DNA of 64,000 nt, from NCBI RefSeq assembly GCF_000373585.1, contig NZ_KB891854.1, forward strand, positions 348,974 to 412,973, given 5' to 3'. The notes beneath the pieces were generated by a model. It saw only the letters and a list, made by a program, of their open reading frames with translations. It was not told where the DNA came from and did no database searches. The stretch is from Streptomyces sp. MspMP-M5. Its GTDB lineage: Bacteria; Actinomycetota; Actinomycetes; Streptomycetales; Streptomycetaceae. The position numbers and the translations under genes are program-made. Below are positions 56,731-64,000 of this stretch, piece after piece. Position 1 is the stretch's first letter; each line of letters begins with the position of its first letter.

Positions 56731-57564
56731 ATGAGCAGCGAGGGCGACGTGTCCTCTGAAGTGCAGCAGATGATCGAAGAGACACAGGCCATGATGACCG
56801 AGGGGCTCTTCGAAGAAACGCTGCGGACCCAGGCCCATGTGGACCCCATAGACCTCAGCGCGTTGCTGGATGTCCTTGCGCTTGGCATCACCAACAGCTG
56901 CTGGCGCAACAGCTGCGTTGAGACTTGGCACGCCGAGGGCCGGCTGTCCGACGGCGACATGATGCGGATCAACAGCCACACCACCCACGGCATACGTCAG
57001 CGCCTGACCGGCTGGACCACCGAGTTCGGGATCACTTCTGGAAGCAGCGCCGCACTGGCAGAGGTCACCGTGGAAGATGTGGACCTCCTCGCGCATCGGA
57101 TCTTCCGGTGGTTGACGAATCCCAAGCGCAAGCTCCCCACCGGCATCACCCTGAGCGAGCTCGCCCAGTCGAAGGAAGAACTTGAAGAGTACGAGGATCA
57201 CGCAGACCGCCGACTCGGTGGGTTCAGCGGGCAAATGGAAGAAAAGGGCGTCCGTTTCGGTCTGCTCTACATGGCCTGCCACGGGGCACTTGCCTGCTCC
57301 AAATGGTGGCTGCACCCCTCATGGCCTGATCGCGTTCAGCGCTTCATCACCGTCCTCGACAACCCGACCGACCGTCACTGGGGACCGGATGGAGACTGGC
57401 TCAAGCGACTGGAAGCCGAGCCGCCAGCCGTCCGTGATCGAGGCGCCTTGCACGCCATGCTCCTCCAGGCACCCTGGAATCTGGGCATTGAGGCTGCTGA
57501 GTGGATCACAGACGCCGGCATTGGCTACCTGGCACCCACGAAAGACCCAAACCCTGCGCAGTGA
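56731..57564 (+). CDS. Hypothetical protein of the accessory region
   Basis: 277 residues without a family I recognise. Helical, with no signal or membrane segment. Distinct patches: NSCWRNSCVETWHAEGRLSDGDMM near 55, then HRIFRWLTNPKRKLPTGITLSELA near 132, quoted in part, and C-terminal DAGIGYLAPTKD. The AGAGGCGG site and ATG support the start. A terminator hairpin follows. Monocistronic; neighbours suggest cargo of a mobile or defence island. Confidence 0.7.
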   Translation: MSSEGDVSSEVQQMIEETQAMMTEGLFEETLRTQAHVDPIDLSALLDVLALGITNSCWRNSCVETWHAEGRLSDGDMMRINSHTTHGIRQRLTGWTTEFGITSGSSAALAEVTVEDVDLLAHRIFRWLTNPKRKLPTGITLSELAQSKEELEEYEDHADRRLGGFSGQMEEKGVRFGLLYMACHGALACSKWWLHPSWPDRVQRFITVLDNPTDRHWGPDGDWLKRLEAEPPAVRDRGALHAMLLQAPWNLGIEAAEWITDAGIGYLAPTKDPNPAQ

Positions 57565-57634
57565 CTGGTGAGCGACACCTTGCCGGTGCTGAACAGCCGC
57601 AACCCAGCTGACGCGGGCCCGCTAGCGACTACGT

Positions 57635-57669
57635 AGGTCATCTGCTCTCCATATGTGAGCGGATGACCT
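57635..57669. terminator. Bidirectional terminator
   Basis: Arms AGGTCATCTGCTC and GAGCGGATGACCT pair with one mismatch around a 9-base loop, between convergent genes. Confidence 0.7.
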
Positions 57670-57699
57670 AGCAGGGGCCGTCCGGTACCGAACCCGGGG

Positions 57700-58515
57700 T
57701 CAAGGAAGACCTCCCTGACCAGGCAAAACCGGACAGCAGCGGACCAAGCAGCAGCGTCGATCAGGAAGCCACCTGGACTTTCCATCCACTGGTCGACACT
57801 CCGCGGCCTGCGAGAACCTCCGATGTGGTAGGTCTCTGCAGCCATGGAGGTACACGCCACTGGCCGGGGCTGGCGAAGCTGGTGGGGTAGCAGTCCAGCT
57901 TGCCGCAACCCCTACGGCGATCTTTCGTCGCCGCCCAGATACCGGGCATTCCCGCTTTCTAAGCCCCCCCCCCCGCTGATCGGGGAGTCGAGGTGATCGC
58001 GGGTCCAAAAGGTCCGCTGCACCGGCGACTTCCGCCAGGACACGGGCGAGTTCAGCCAACGCCTGCCGGGAGATTCGAAGCTCCTCGCGGAGCTCGGCCT
58101 CGCATTCCCACTCCCGCTCGTGTTGCTGAGGTGCCGTACCAGACGGCCGCGCGGCTTCGTGCTCCGCGAGTGCCGGGTGCCAGCGGGTCAGCAGTGGGCG
58201 GACGACTGCATTCAGGACCGTCACCGCCAGGGAACCGAAGGTGATCTGTCCTTGGCGGCTGCGCGGAGCTACGTCAGGGCCGTAGCGACGCAAGATGTCA
58301 CGTGTGGTGGTGAAGAGCGTGTAGTGCGAGGACAGCGCTTCGCGCAGGACGCCCTCAGTCGGGCCGAGCTCGATCACGCTTACTCGGGTGATCAATTCGA
58401 CATACAGCTCCCAAGCGGCTTTTCGCTCGGCATCGTCCGGGCGCCAGGTACCGCTGATCTCCCCGACGAACGGCACGGTGAACTTAACGGCGACCTCGGC
58501 CGGCCGCCTGCCCAT
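57700..58515 (-). CDS. Stand-alone protein sharing the C-terminal domain of the TIR-NB-ARC neighbour
   Basis: Up to 271 residues from ATG 58515, which has GAGGAAA upstream; GTG 58557 is possible. Residues about 10-150 match the C-terminus of the divergent TIR protein: LREALSSHYTLFTTTRD, RPLLTRWHPALAEHEAARP, HEREWE and AADLL in the same order. The final about 85 residues are Gly/Arg-rich and lie behind an 11-base C/G run (57964-57974). One extra base there gives an immediate TAG, so the true end may be near 57960. The domain looks helical; function unknown, likely a partner or regulator of the TIR system. Confidence 0.7.
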   Translation of the reverse strand: MGRRPAEVAVKFTVPFVGEISGTWRPDDAERKAAWELYVELITRVSVIELGPTEGVLREALSSHYTLFTTTRDILRRYGPDVAPRSRQGQITFGSLAVTVLNAVVRPLLTRWHPALAEHEAARPSGTAPQQHEREWECEAELREELRISRQALAELARVLAEVAGAADLLDPRSPRLPDQRGGGLRKRECPVSGRRRKIAVGVAASWTATPPASPAPASGVYLHGCRDLPHRRFSQAAECRPVDGKSRWLPDRRCCLVRCCPVLPGQGGLP

Positions 58516-58638
58516 GCCCTTTTTCCTCGGCACGCCATCCCCCACGTCGCGTCGCACCCATAGCCTGGGCCGCCACGATACTGGACAGGATCAGCATTCG
58601 GGCAGACTGCCCCGAGCAAGGCAAGCGAAGGGACTGAA

Positions 58639-60753
58639 ATGGATCGGGCTACCGGCGAGGAGGACTGGGACGTCTTCGTCAGCTACAGCCGATCCGATGC
58701 CGACCTGCTGGAACTCCTGGCCCCTGCCTTGCGCCACCGCGGACTGCGGGTTTTCGTGGACGACACCGCCGTCGAGGACTTCGCCGGCATCACCTCCACC
58801 ATCTCCCGTGCGTTGGCCCAGTCGAAGGTGCTCTTGGCCCTCTATTCACACGAATATCCGCGCCGTCGTGCGTGCCAGTGGGAGCTGACCTATGCCTTCC
58901 TGGCCGGCCAGCGGGAGGGTGACCCCCGCCGACGCATCCTGGTGATCAACCCCGAGCAGTCCGCGGACCACGTGCAGCCGCTCGAGTTGCGGGATGCCCG
59001 ACACTGGCCAGGTATCACGGACAAGGGTGTTGCGGAGCGGCTCGCTGATCGGGTTGCCTCGTACGTAAGTGGGCTGACAGGCCCGTTGGGTGGGGTCCCC
59101 AGACCAGCACGGCCGCGCTGGCTGCCAGCTCCGATACCGTCCGGGTCCCGGCACTTCACAGGCCGGCTGGCCGAACAGTGGCATCTGCACACGGCACTGC
59201 ACCGCCACCGCGCACCGCTCGTATCGCAGACAGGCCACGGACGAACCGCTGTGGTCCGGGGCATGCCTGGCATCGGAAAGTCGCTACTGGCCCAGGAGTA
59301 CGCGCTGCAGTTCGCCTCCTCGTTCCCCGGCGGCATCTACTGGTTTGACCTGCACGCAGCCGCCGACAGCCCGCCTCAACGCACTCTGGAAAGCTACTTC
59401 CGTCAACTAGAAACAGTCAGTTCCGCGCTCGGAATCGACGTGCGCGGCAAGTCCCTCCATGCGCTGCTCAGTCATCTGGCCGTCACTTTGGGACGGCGAG
59501 ATGAGCCCTGCCTCTGGGTGCTCGACGGCGTCCCTGACGGCTTGTCACGCGAGCAACTCGCGCTGCTCCACAGCCCGCACATGCTCGCTGCCACGTTGCT
59601 CACCACGCGGTCGCAGCACTACGGCGCCTCCGGCGAGCCGCTCGACCTCGGTCCGCTCCCCGACGCCGACGCCTACGACCTCCTCACCTCACGCCGCCTC
59701 CCTGCGGACTCGGCAGAACACCTGACCGCCGACGAGGTCATCCGGGACCTTGGCGGCCATCCCTTCGCGCTGGATCTCATTGCCGAGCGCATGGCCCATG
59801 AAAACCTTTCGCGCTTGCGCCGTCTCCTGCACAGCAACACCACAGACGTGCTGCTGCGCTGGGAACGTGCCGCTGCGCCCGGGCGGACATCGGATCACAC
59901 ACCGCGCTCTTCAACTCTGCTGCCGCGCAGCATCAAGACTCACAGTTCCGCCAACGACATTCTCCGGATCCTCGCTCTCGTGCATCCCGCGACTCTTGCT
60001 GAAGCTCCGCTGCAGCAGACCCTGGCGCGCGTCGACGCCCTTCGACCTTCCGAAGCCGGCCAGCGCGTCGCAGAGGGCATCGATGTCCTCATCGGTGACG
60101 GTGTCGTCCGCCCATCTGCTCCTGACGCCCGCGCTTGGAGCGTGCACCCTCTGATCGCACGTGCGGTCCGACGCCACGACGAAGACGTCACCAGACAAGA
60201 GGATCTCCGTCAGGCACTCCTCCACACTCTGGTGCAATCGTGGCCGACTCCTATCCTGGAAAGCCGAACCACTCCGACCACAGCACAGGAGCACCCCGTG
60301 CCTTCCCAGTCGCCGGTCTCACCCAATGACATCGAGCGGGCAGCAGCCTTCGACCTGCAGGTCGAGCTCTCCCTACGCGTCGGAGTGCAGCCCCTGGCCG
60401 ATGGACAGGGCTCACTCAGAGAGGCCCTAACCTCGCTCCACTCCCTGTTCACCACGGCACGCGACTGCCTTCACCGCCTAGGCCCGAATGCCTCTGCCTC
60501 CCGGCTCCCCTACCTCGTGGCCACTCTCGTCAACGACCACCTTCGGCCCTTCCTAAGCACATGGCACCCGGCGCTCGAAGTCCACGAAGCAGCCCGGCCA
60601 GCTGACACAAGCACTATCGATCACGAACGCCGCTGGGAACACGCCGCAGACATGCGCAACGCCCTGTCGGCTCTGCGGGAACCACTCACCGAGATCACCA
60701 GCGCACTCGGCGAACTCTCGGGAGCCGACTTGCTGACGGCCGGTGCCGAATAA
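58639..60753 (+). CDS. TIR-NB-ARC (STAND) protein, probable antiphage defence
   Basis: 704 residues. TIR domain at 8-150: DVFVSYSRSDADLL, VFVDDTAVEDF and the likely NADase glutamate E82 in CQWELTYAF. NB-ARC at about 180-520: P-loop GMPGIGKSLLA near 207, Walker B-like CLWVLDGVPD, TTRSQHYG and GGHPFALDL, followed by a winged helix. Residues about 562-704 are a domain also present in the divergent gene next door. In place of a repeat sensor, the C-terminus has only this module. TIR-STAND proteins deplete NAD upon phage detection; that role is inferred. ATG with AAGGGA. Divergent promoter of 123 bases. Confidence 0.85.
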   Translation: MDRATGEEDWDVFVSYSRSDADLLELLAPALRHRGLRVFVDDTAVEDFAGITSTISRALAQSKVLLALYSHEYPRRRACQWELTYAFLAGQREGDPRRRILVINPEQSADHVQPLELRDARHWPGITDKGVAERLADRVASYVSGLTGPLGGVPRPARPRWLPAPIPSGSRHFTGRLAEQWHLHTALHRHRAPLVSQTGHGRTAVVRGMPGIGKSLLAQEYALQFASSFPGGIYWFDLHAAADSPPQRTLESYFRQLETVSSALGIDVRGKSLHALLSHLAVTLGRRDEPCLWVLDGVPDGLSREQLALLHSPHMLAATLLTTRSQHYGASGEPLDLGPLPDADAYDLLTSRRLPADSAEHLTADEVIRDLGGHPFALDLIAERMAHENLSRLRRLLHSNTTDVLLRWERAAAPGRTSDHTPRSSTLLPRSIKTHSSANDILRILALVHPATLAEAPLQQTLARVDALRPSEAGQRVAEGIDVLIGDGVVRPSAPDARAWSVHPLIARAVRRHDEDVTRQEDLRQALLHTLVQSWPTPILESRTTPTTAQEHPVPSQSPVSPNDIERAAAFDLQVELSLRVGVQPLADGQGSLREALTSLHSLFTTARDCLHRLGPNASASRLPYLVATLVNDHLRPFLSTWHPALEVHEAARPADTSTIDHERRWEHAADMRNALSALREPLTEITSALGELSGADLLTAGAE

Positions 60754-61152
60754 TGACAGGGTGTCGAGAGGAACGATCACATGGCAAGCAACACCGACCG
60801 CATCCCGCCCTTCTAGAGTACGGAAGGGTGCCAGGCCGAGATTGTCCGCTGCCACCTTGGGCACTTGGGCTCTCGGGAGACTTTCGAGGAGCTTGGCGGT
60901 TGCCCCTACTGCATGCGCACGCCAGGCGGGCGTGTAGCCGCACTATGAGCCAAGCAGGCTGCCGAGAGACGAGAGGCAACTGCCTCCGACGCATGAGCTG
61001 AGTGCCGTCCTGCTACCACCCCGCCGTCCGGTCGGCTGAGGTTCGCGACCGAAGAGGAGCGCCACCTTCGGCGCGTCACGTGGGAGCTGTCTGGGAGCCG
61101 ACTTCGAGATCCAGCTCCCCGCGCAGGCTGCTTCCTCACACCTCTGCACCTT
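60754..61152. other. Gap between the TIR protein and the nuclease gene
   Basis: 399 bases; only short frames with no support. No repeat or att-like sequence seen. Confidence 0.5.
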
Positions 61153-62079
61153 CTAGCGGTACTCGCGGAGCCGCTTCAGGAAGGCGCCAACGAGGTCGTC
61201 GATCTCGGAGTCAACGCTCGTCTCCTCCACCAGGATCCGCTCGATGTGGAAGATCCCGCTGTTGCGCCAATGCCGATCGCGAGTCGCGTCCGCTGCCAGT
61301 CGACCCTTGTGGTGCGGTCCATCGACCTCGATGATCCCGACTCGCCCCGTCACGGCCACCAAGAAGTCCGGGGTCCACACACTGCCAGTGGCCACACGGC
61401 CCATCGGAAGCGGGAAAATGGAAACGGAGGAGTCGGTCGGCAGAATCTCCTGTTGCCTCTTGAGCGCCTCGTAGACCCGCATCTCCTCGCGGGAGTCAAA
61501 GACGAAACCATCTGCACTGAGCACGGCATCGACACTCATGGACCGAGTCCGGGCCGCCTGATTCGAGGCTGTGCCCTGTGCCAGGCGCTGCTGCAGCGCT
61601 TGGCGCCAGTTCTCATCGACCTGCGGAAGTGCGGGCGCCGCCGAGACGCCCCCAATCTCGATCTCGTGGCGTTCTGCAACGTGGCCGAAGACTGGCTGGA
61701 TGGAGTCGATGGCCTCCTTTGTGAAGCGCGAGACGAGATAAGGCGGCACGATCAGCACAGCGTCCTGCCAGTCGCCGAACCGGTTACCGGGGACAATCTC
61801 CACATCCTCCACATCCAGCAGGAGGGCAGCCGCCTGGTTGTTTCCCTGCTCGTGGAGCAGATGGGCCGTCTGCGCGAGGACAAGCATCAGCTTTCGCTCC
61901 GTGCCCTCCTCCTCGCCCCCTGCGTCCCCCTTACCAACCCGCTCCGTCGTCAGCTGGCTCGGCAGCGAAGTCGCAGGGGAGGGTCGCCTGGTCTCTTCCG
62001 CGACATCTGCCATACCGGCACCGTCGCACCCCTTCTGACCTGCAATGAAGCGGCTGCGCCCGGCGCCGCCACCAGCCAC
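61153..62079 (-). CDS. PD-(D/E)XK nuclease-like protein (DUF559/Vsr-like C-terminus)
   Basis: 308 residues. The last about 115 show SREEMRVYEAL (first acidic helix), TPDFLVAVTGRVGIIEVDG (PD and E-x-D of the core) and HHKGRLAADATRDRHWRNSG, as in DUF559 and other very-short-patch-repair-like nucleases. The first about 190 residues are helical and unknown. Start uncertain: GTG 62079 or ATG 62013 (MADVAEETRRP). It may cut foreign or damaged DNA and fits a defence island with the TIR gene, but they are not in one operon. Confidence 0.7.
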   Translation of the reverse strand: MAGGGAGRSRFIAGQKGCDGAGMADVAEETRRPSPATSLPSQLTTERVGKGDAGGEEEGTERKLMLVLAQTAHLLHEQGNNQAAALLLDVEDVEIVPGNRFGDWQDAVLIVPPYLVSRFTKEAIDSIQPVFGHVAERHEIEIGGVSAAPALPQVDENWRQALQQRLAQGTASNQAARTRSMSVDAVLSADGFVFDSREEMRVYEALKRQQEILPTDSSVSIFPLPMGRVATGSVWTPDFLVAVTGRVGIIEVDGPHHKGRLAADATRDRHWRNSGIFHIERILVEETSVDSEIDDLVGAFLKRLREYR

Positions 62080-62229
62080 GCCCTGGCCAGTTCACCGACG
62101 CCACAACTGCGGGGCCAGACAGGAAGACCCTGCCCGGCCCCGTACGCGATCGCCTGATCACGCCCAGCGCATCACCGGCCGCGCTCGCCCGCCGGCTCTA
62201 CGACGACCGTGACATGGGGAGGTGTGCCG

Positions 62230-63183
62230 CTAGTTGTCCTGGCGCTTGATCCACGACAGCGGAGTCGCACTGCCGGGTGCCTGGATCATGACGCGGGCGG
62301 GGATGAGGACCATTTTTTGTTTCCGCTCGCCGTTGCCGTTGGTGAAGTCGAGCTTGTAGACGATGTACCCGAGGTACTCACCGGCGTTGGCGCGTGACTC
62401 GATCCGCCCCAGTACGCCGTCCGGGATGGAGACCTTGCGGTCCTGGTCCACCGTGTTCGTCCATTTGTTGGTGGTGGTGGTCGACTGGCTGTAGCTGAAG
62501 TTGATCTCCCTGCCGGTCCCGCCGCTGACCGGTCCGGCGGTTATGTCCAGGTGTGAGGTGACGTTTCCGCCGATGGACCAGCCCTGGGTCTTGCTGGTGT
62601 CCTGGCCGACCATGGCCGAGGTCTTGTAGGAGAAGTCCTGCTTGCCCATCTGCGCGTCCGAGCTCTGCATCCTCGGGTACGGCGTCTCAAGGCGGCCGAC
62701 GAAGCCGCAGGGCATCGGCTCGCCGCCGGGGTTGTGGCTGGGCTGGCCGCACATGGACTTGGCGTCCCAGTTGTCCAGCCAGGGCTCCTTGTCGCTGCTA
62801 CTGCTGCTGCGGATGTCGGGGCCTTCGGTGGTGACGCCCGATGCGAGGTTGAACCCGCTTCCCAGCTGGGACGGGACGTCCGCGAGCGCCTGGTCGTGCG
62901 GGTAGACCTTCTCGACGTCTGCGAGCTTGACCTCCTGCGAGTCCTGCCCCTGGGCCGGGTAGCCCTTGATGGCTTCCGACTGGTTCAGGCGGTTCTGGCT
63001 CTGGTTGAGGAAGTTGATGACGTCCTGTTCGGTCCTGAGGAAGGTGTTGCCGTCCTCGGCATGTGCCTGGGTGGGGGAGCCGATCAGGGAGATGCCGGTG
63101 AGGAAGGCGGTGGCGAGGGCACCCGCCACCAGGCTGCCCTTCCGTGGGCCTCGACGAGCAGGGGTGGTGCACAGTGTGGACAC
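62230..63183 (-). CDS. Secreted protein, possibly aerolysin/ETX-MTX2-like
   Basis: 317 residues from GTG 63183 (GGAG upstream). Signal peptide to about residue 42 (FLTGISLIGSPTQAHA). The second half alternates polar and hydrophobic residues with many Ser/Thr: NVTSHLDITAGPVSGG, INFSYSQSTTTTNKW, then VDQDRKVSIPDGVLGRI. This long amphipathic hairpin pattern is how aerolysin-type pore-forming toxins look. A pair of cysteines (MCGQPS and PCGF) may form a disulfide. The family is a guess from pattern; a secreted hypothetical protein is the safe call. Confidence 0.6.
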   Translation of the reverse strand: MSTLCTTPARRGPRKGSLVAGALATAFLTGISLIGSPTQAHAEDGNTFLRTEQDVINFLNQSQNRLNQSEAIKGYPAQGQDSQEVKLADVEKVYPHDQALADVPSQLGSGFNLASGVTTEGPDIRSSSSSDKEPWLDNWDAKSMCGQPSHNPGGEPMPCGFVGRLETPYPRMQSSDAQMGKQDFSYKTSAMVGQDTSKTQGWSIGGNVTSHLDITAGPVSGGTGREINFSYSQSTTTTNKWTNTVDQDRKVSIPDGVLGRIESRANAGEYLGYIVYKLDFTNGNGERKQKMVLIPARVMIQAPGSATPLSWIKRQDN

Positions 63184-63298
63184 GTGAATCTCCTTGACTT
63201 GTCGGGAACTTGCGGGAACTGCTCCGGCGTCGGCCGCTGGTCGGCCGTGCCGCATTCAGGGGGCTTCGGGGGATTCCGTCGGCGGGTGCCGCTCTTGG

Positions 63299-64000
63299 TC
63301 AACTCGCCTGGATCGAGCGCAGCATGTTCAGACGGGCGGCTCGGTGGGCCGGCCAGATGGCGGCCAGGACGCCGATCATCCATGCCAGGACCAGGAAGGC
63401 GCCGAGCCTTCCCCATGGCAGGACGGTCTCGTAGTCGTGCATCGAGGTCGTGGTCAGGCCGCCTGCGGCCCAGGCCAGGAAGATGCCGGTGCCGATGCCG
63501 AGGATCGCGCCGAACAGTGAGATGACCACCGACTCCAGCCGGACCATCTGCCGGATGCCGGCGCGGTCGAGGCCGATGGCGCGCAGCATCCCGATCTCCC
63601 GGGTGCGTTCGACGACCGACATGGCCAGGGTGTTGACGACGCCGAGGATCGCGATGACGACGGCCATGCCGAGCAGCCCGTACGTCATGCTGAGGACCGT
63701 GGTGACCTTCTCGTTGTTGTCCTTGACGAGTTGCTCCTGGGTCCGGACCTTCAGCAGCGGACTGTCGCCGAGCGCGGCGCGGATCGCGCGCTCCAGGCCG
63801 GCGGCCCTGCCGGGCTCGGCCTTGACCAGCAGGTTGTCGAACTGCTTCGTCACGGAGTACGGGAGCACGTCGGCGCGCGTGCCCAGGGCATCGTCGACGG
63901 CGGCGGTCTTGGTGTAGACGCCGACGACCGTCAGCTTCCGCTTCGCGGCCTTGCCGCCGTCCATGGCGCCGCCCATCTGGGCGTCGAGGGTGGCGCCGGC
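63299..64000 (-). CDS. FtsX/MacB-type ABC transporter permease (5' end outside window)
   Basis: The C-terminal part of a permease whose start lies right of the window. Extracytoplasmic domain, then four membrane segments: YGLLGMAVVIAILGVVNTLA, VVISLFGAILGIGTGIF and two near the end. ERTREIGMLRAIGL is the FtsX family motif before the third helix, and the end AHRAARLNMLRSIQAS is typical. Its ATPase is expected upstream, outside. Cargo unknown; a relation with the secreted protein next door is possible. Confidence 0.88.
   Translation of the reverse strand, partial: AGATLDAQMGGAMDGGKAAKRKLTVVGVYTKTAAVDDALGTRADVLPYSVTKQFDNLLVKAEPGRAAGLERAIRAALGDSPLLKVRTQEQLVKDNNEKVTTVLSMTYGLLGMAVVIAILGVVNTLAMSVVERTREIGMLRAIGLDRAGIRQMVRLESVVISLFGAILGIGTGIFLAWAAGGLTTTSMHDYETVLPWGRLGAFLVLAWMIGVLAAIWPAHRAARLNMLRSIQAS

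Overview
The window is chromosomal DNA of a Streptomyces-type actinomycete. It is very GC-rich, uses GTG starts freely and has frequent ATGA/GTGA start-stop overlaps. It carries whiI, a sporulation regulator peculiar to the group, beside a sigma-WhiG-type promoter. From memory, most of the first 53 kb follows the order of the S. coelicolor SCO5998-SCO6045 region, inverted: murA-like, aconitase, ngcEFG, rok7B7, xylFGH, dxs, amino acid permease, fadBA, rnd, whiI, DUF3000, hemE, hemY, hemQ, DUF692. No rRNA, tRNA or CRISPR array was seen.

Layout. 1-12 kb: an FtsX/ATPase exporter pair, small conserved genes, zapE, a second ABC pair, a PTH2-like hydrolase, a DUF692 (MNIO) locus with its partner and a TIGR04222-like membrane protein, and a secreted tripeptidyl-type peptidase. 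12-20 kb: heme genes hemQ-hemY and hemE, with a thiolase, an aldehyde dehydrogenase and a flavin disulfide reductase between them. 20-31 kb: whiI, RNase D, a PepSY lipoprotein, fadA-fadB, a NYN nuclease, an APC permease and dxs. 32-45 kb: a sugar block (xylFGH, the ROK regulator, ngcEFG, a GH92 mannosidase and an FG-GAP secreted protein). 45-53.6 kb: aconitase with three palindromes upstream, a kinase-like APH, a frameshifted nucleotidyltransferase, a DUF1648/GntR pair and an XRE-MurA fusion.

53.6-62.2 kb is an accessory, mosaic stretch. It holds a truncated tyrosine integrase fused to a truncated NUDIX gene and a truncated HD gene, then unfamiliar small genes, then a probable immune module. 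That module has a TIR-NB-ARC protein whose C-terminal domain is also found, nearly alone, in the divergently transcribed neighbour; a PD-(D/E)XK nuclease-like gene follows. I regard the shared domain as the best candidate for something undescribed. The window ends with a secreted protein that looks aerolysin-like and the 3' part of an FtsX permease.

How the genes fit together: xylFGH and ngcEFG import pentose and chitin-derived amino sugars under the ROK regulator; fadAB and aconitase feed and run the TCA cycle; the hem genes make heme by the coproporphyrin-dependent route; dxs supplies isoprenoids. Several operator-like palindromes and terminators are listed separately. Functional assignments rest on sequence motifs and remembered families; no database search was possible.
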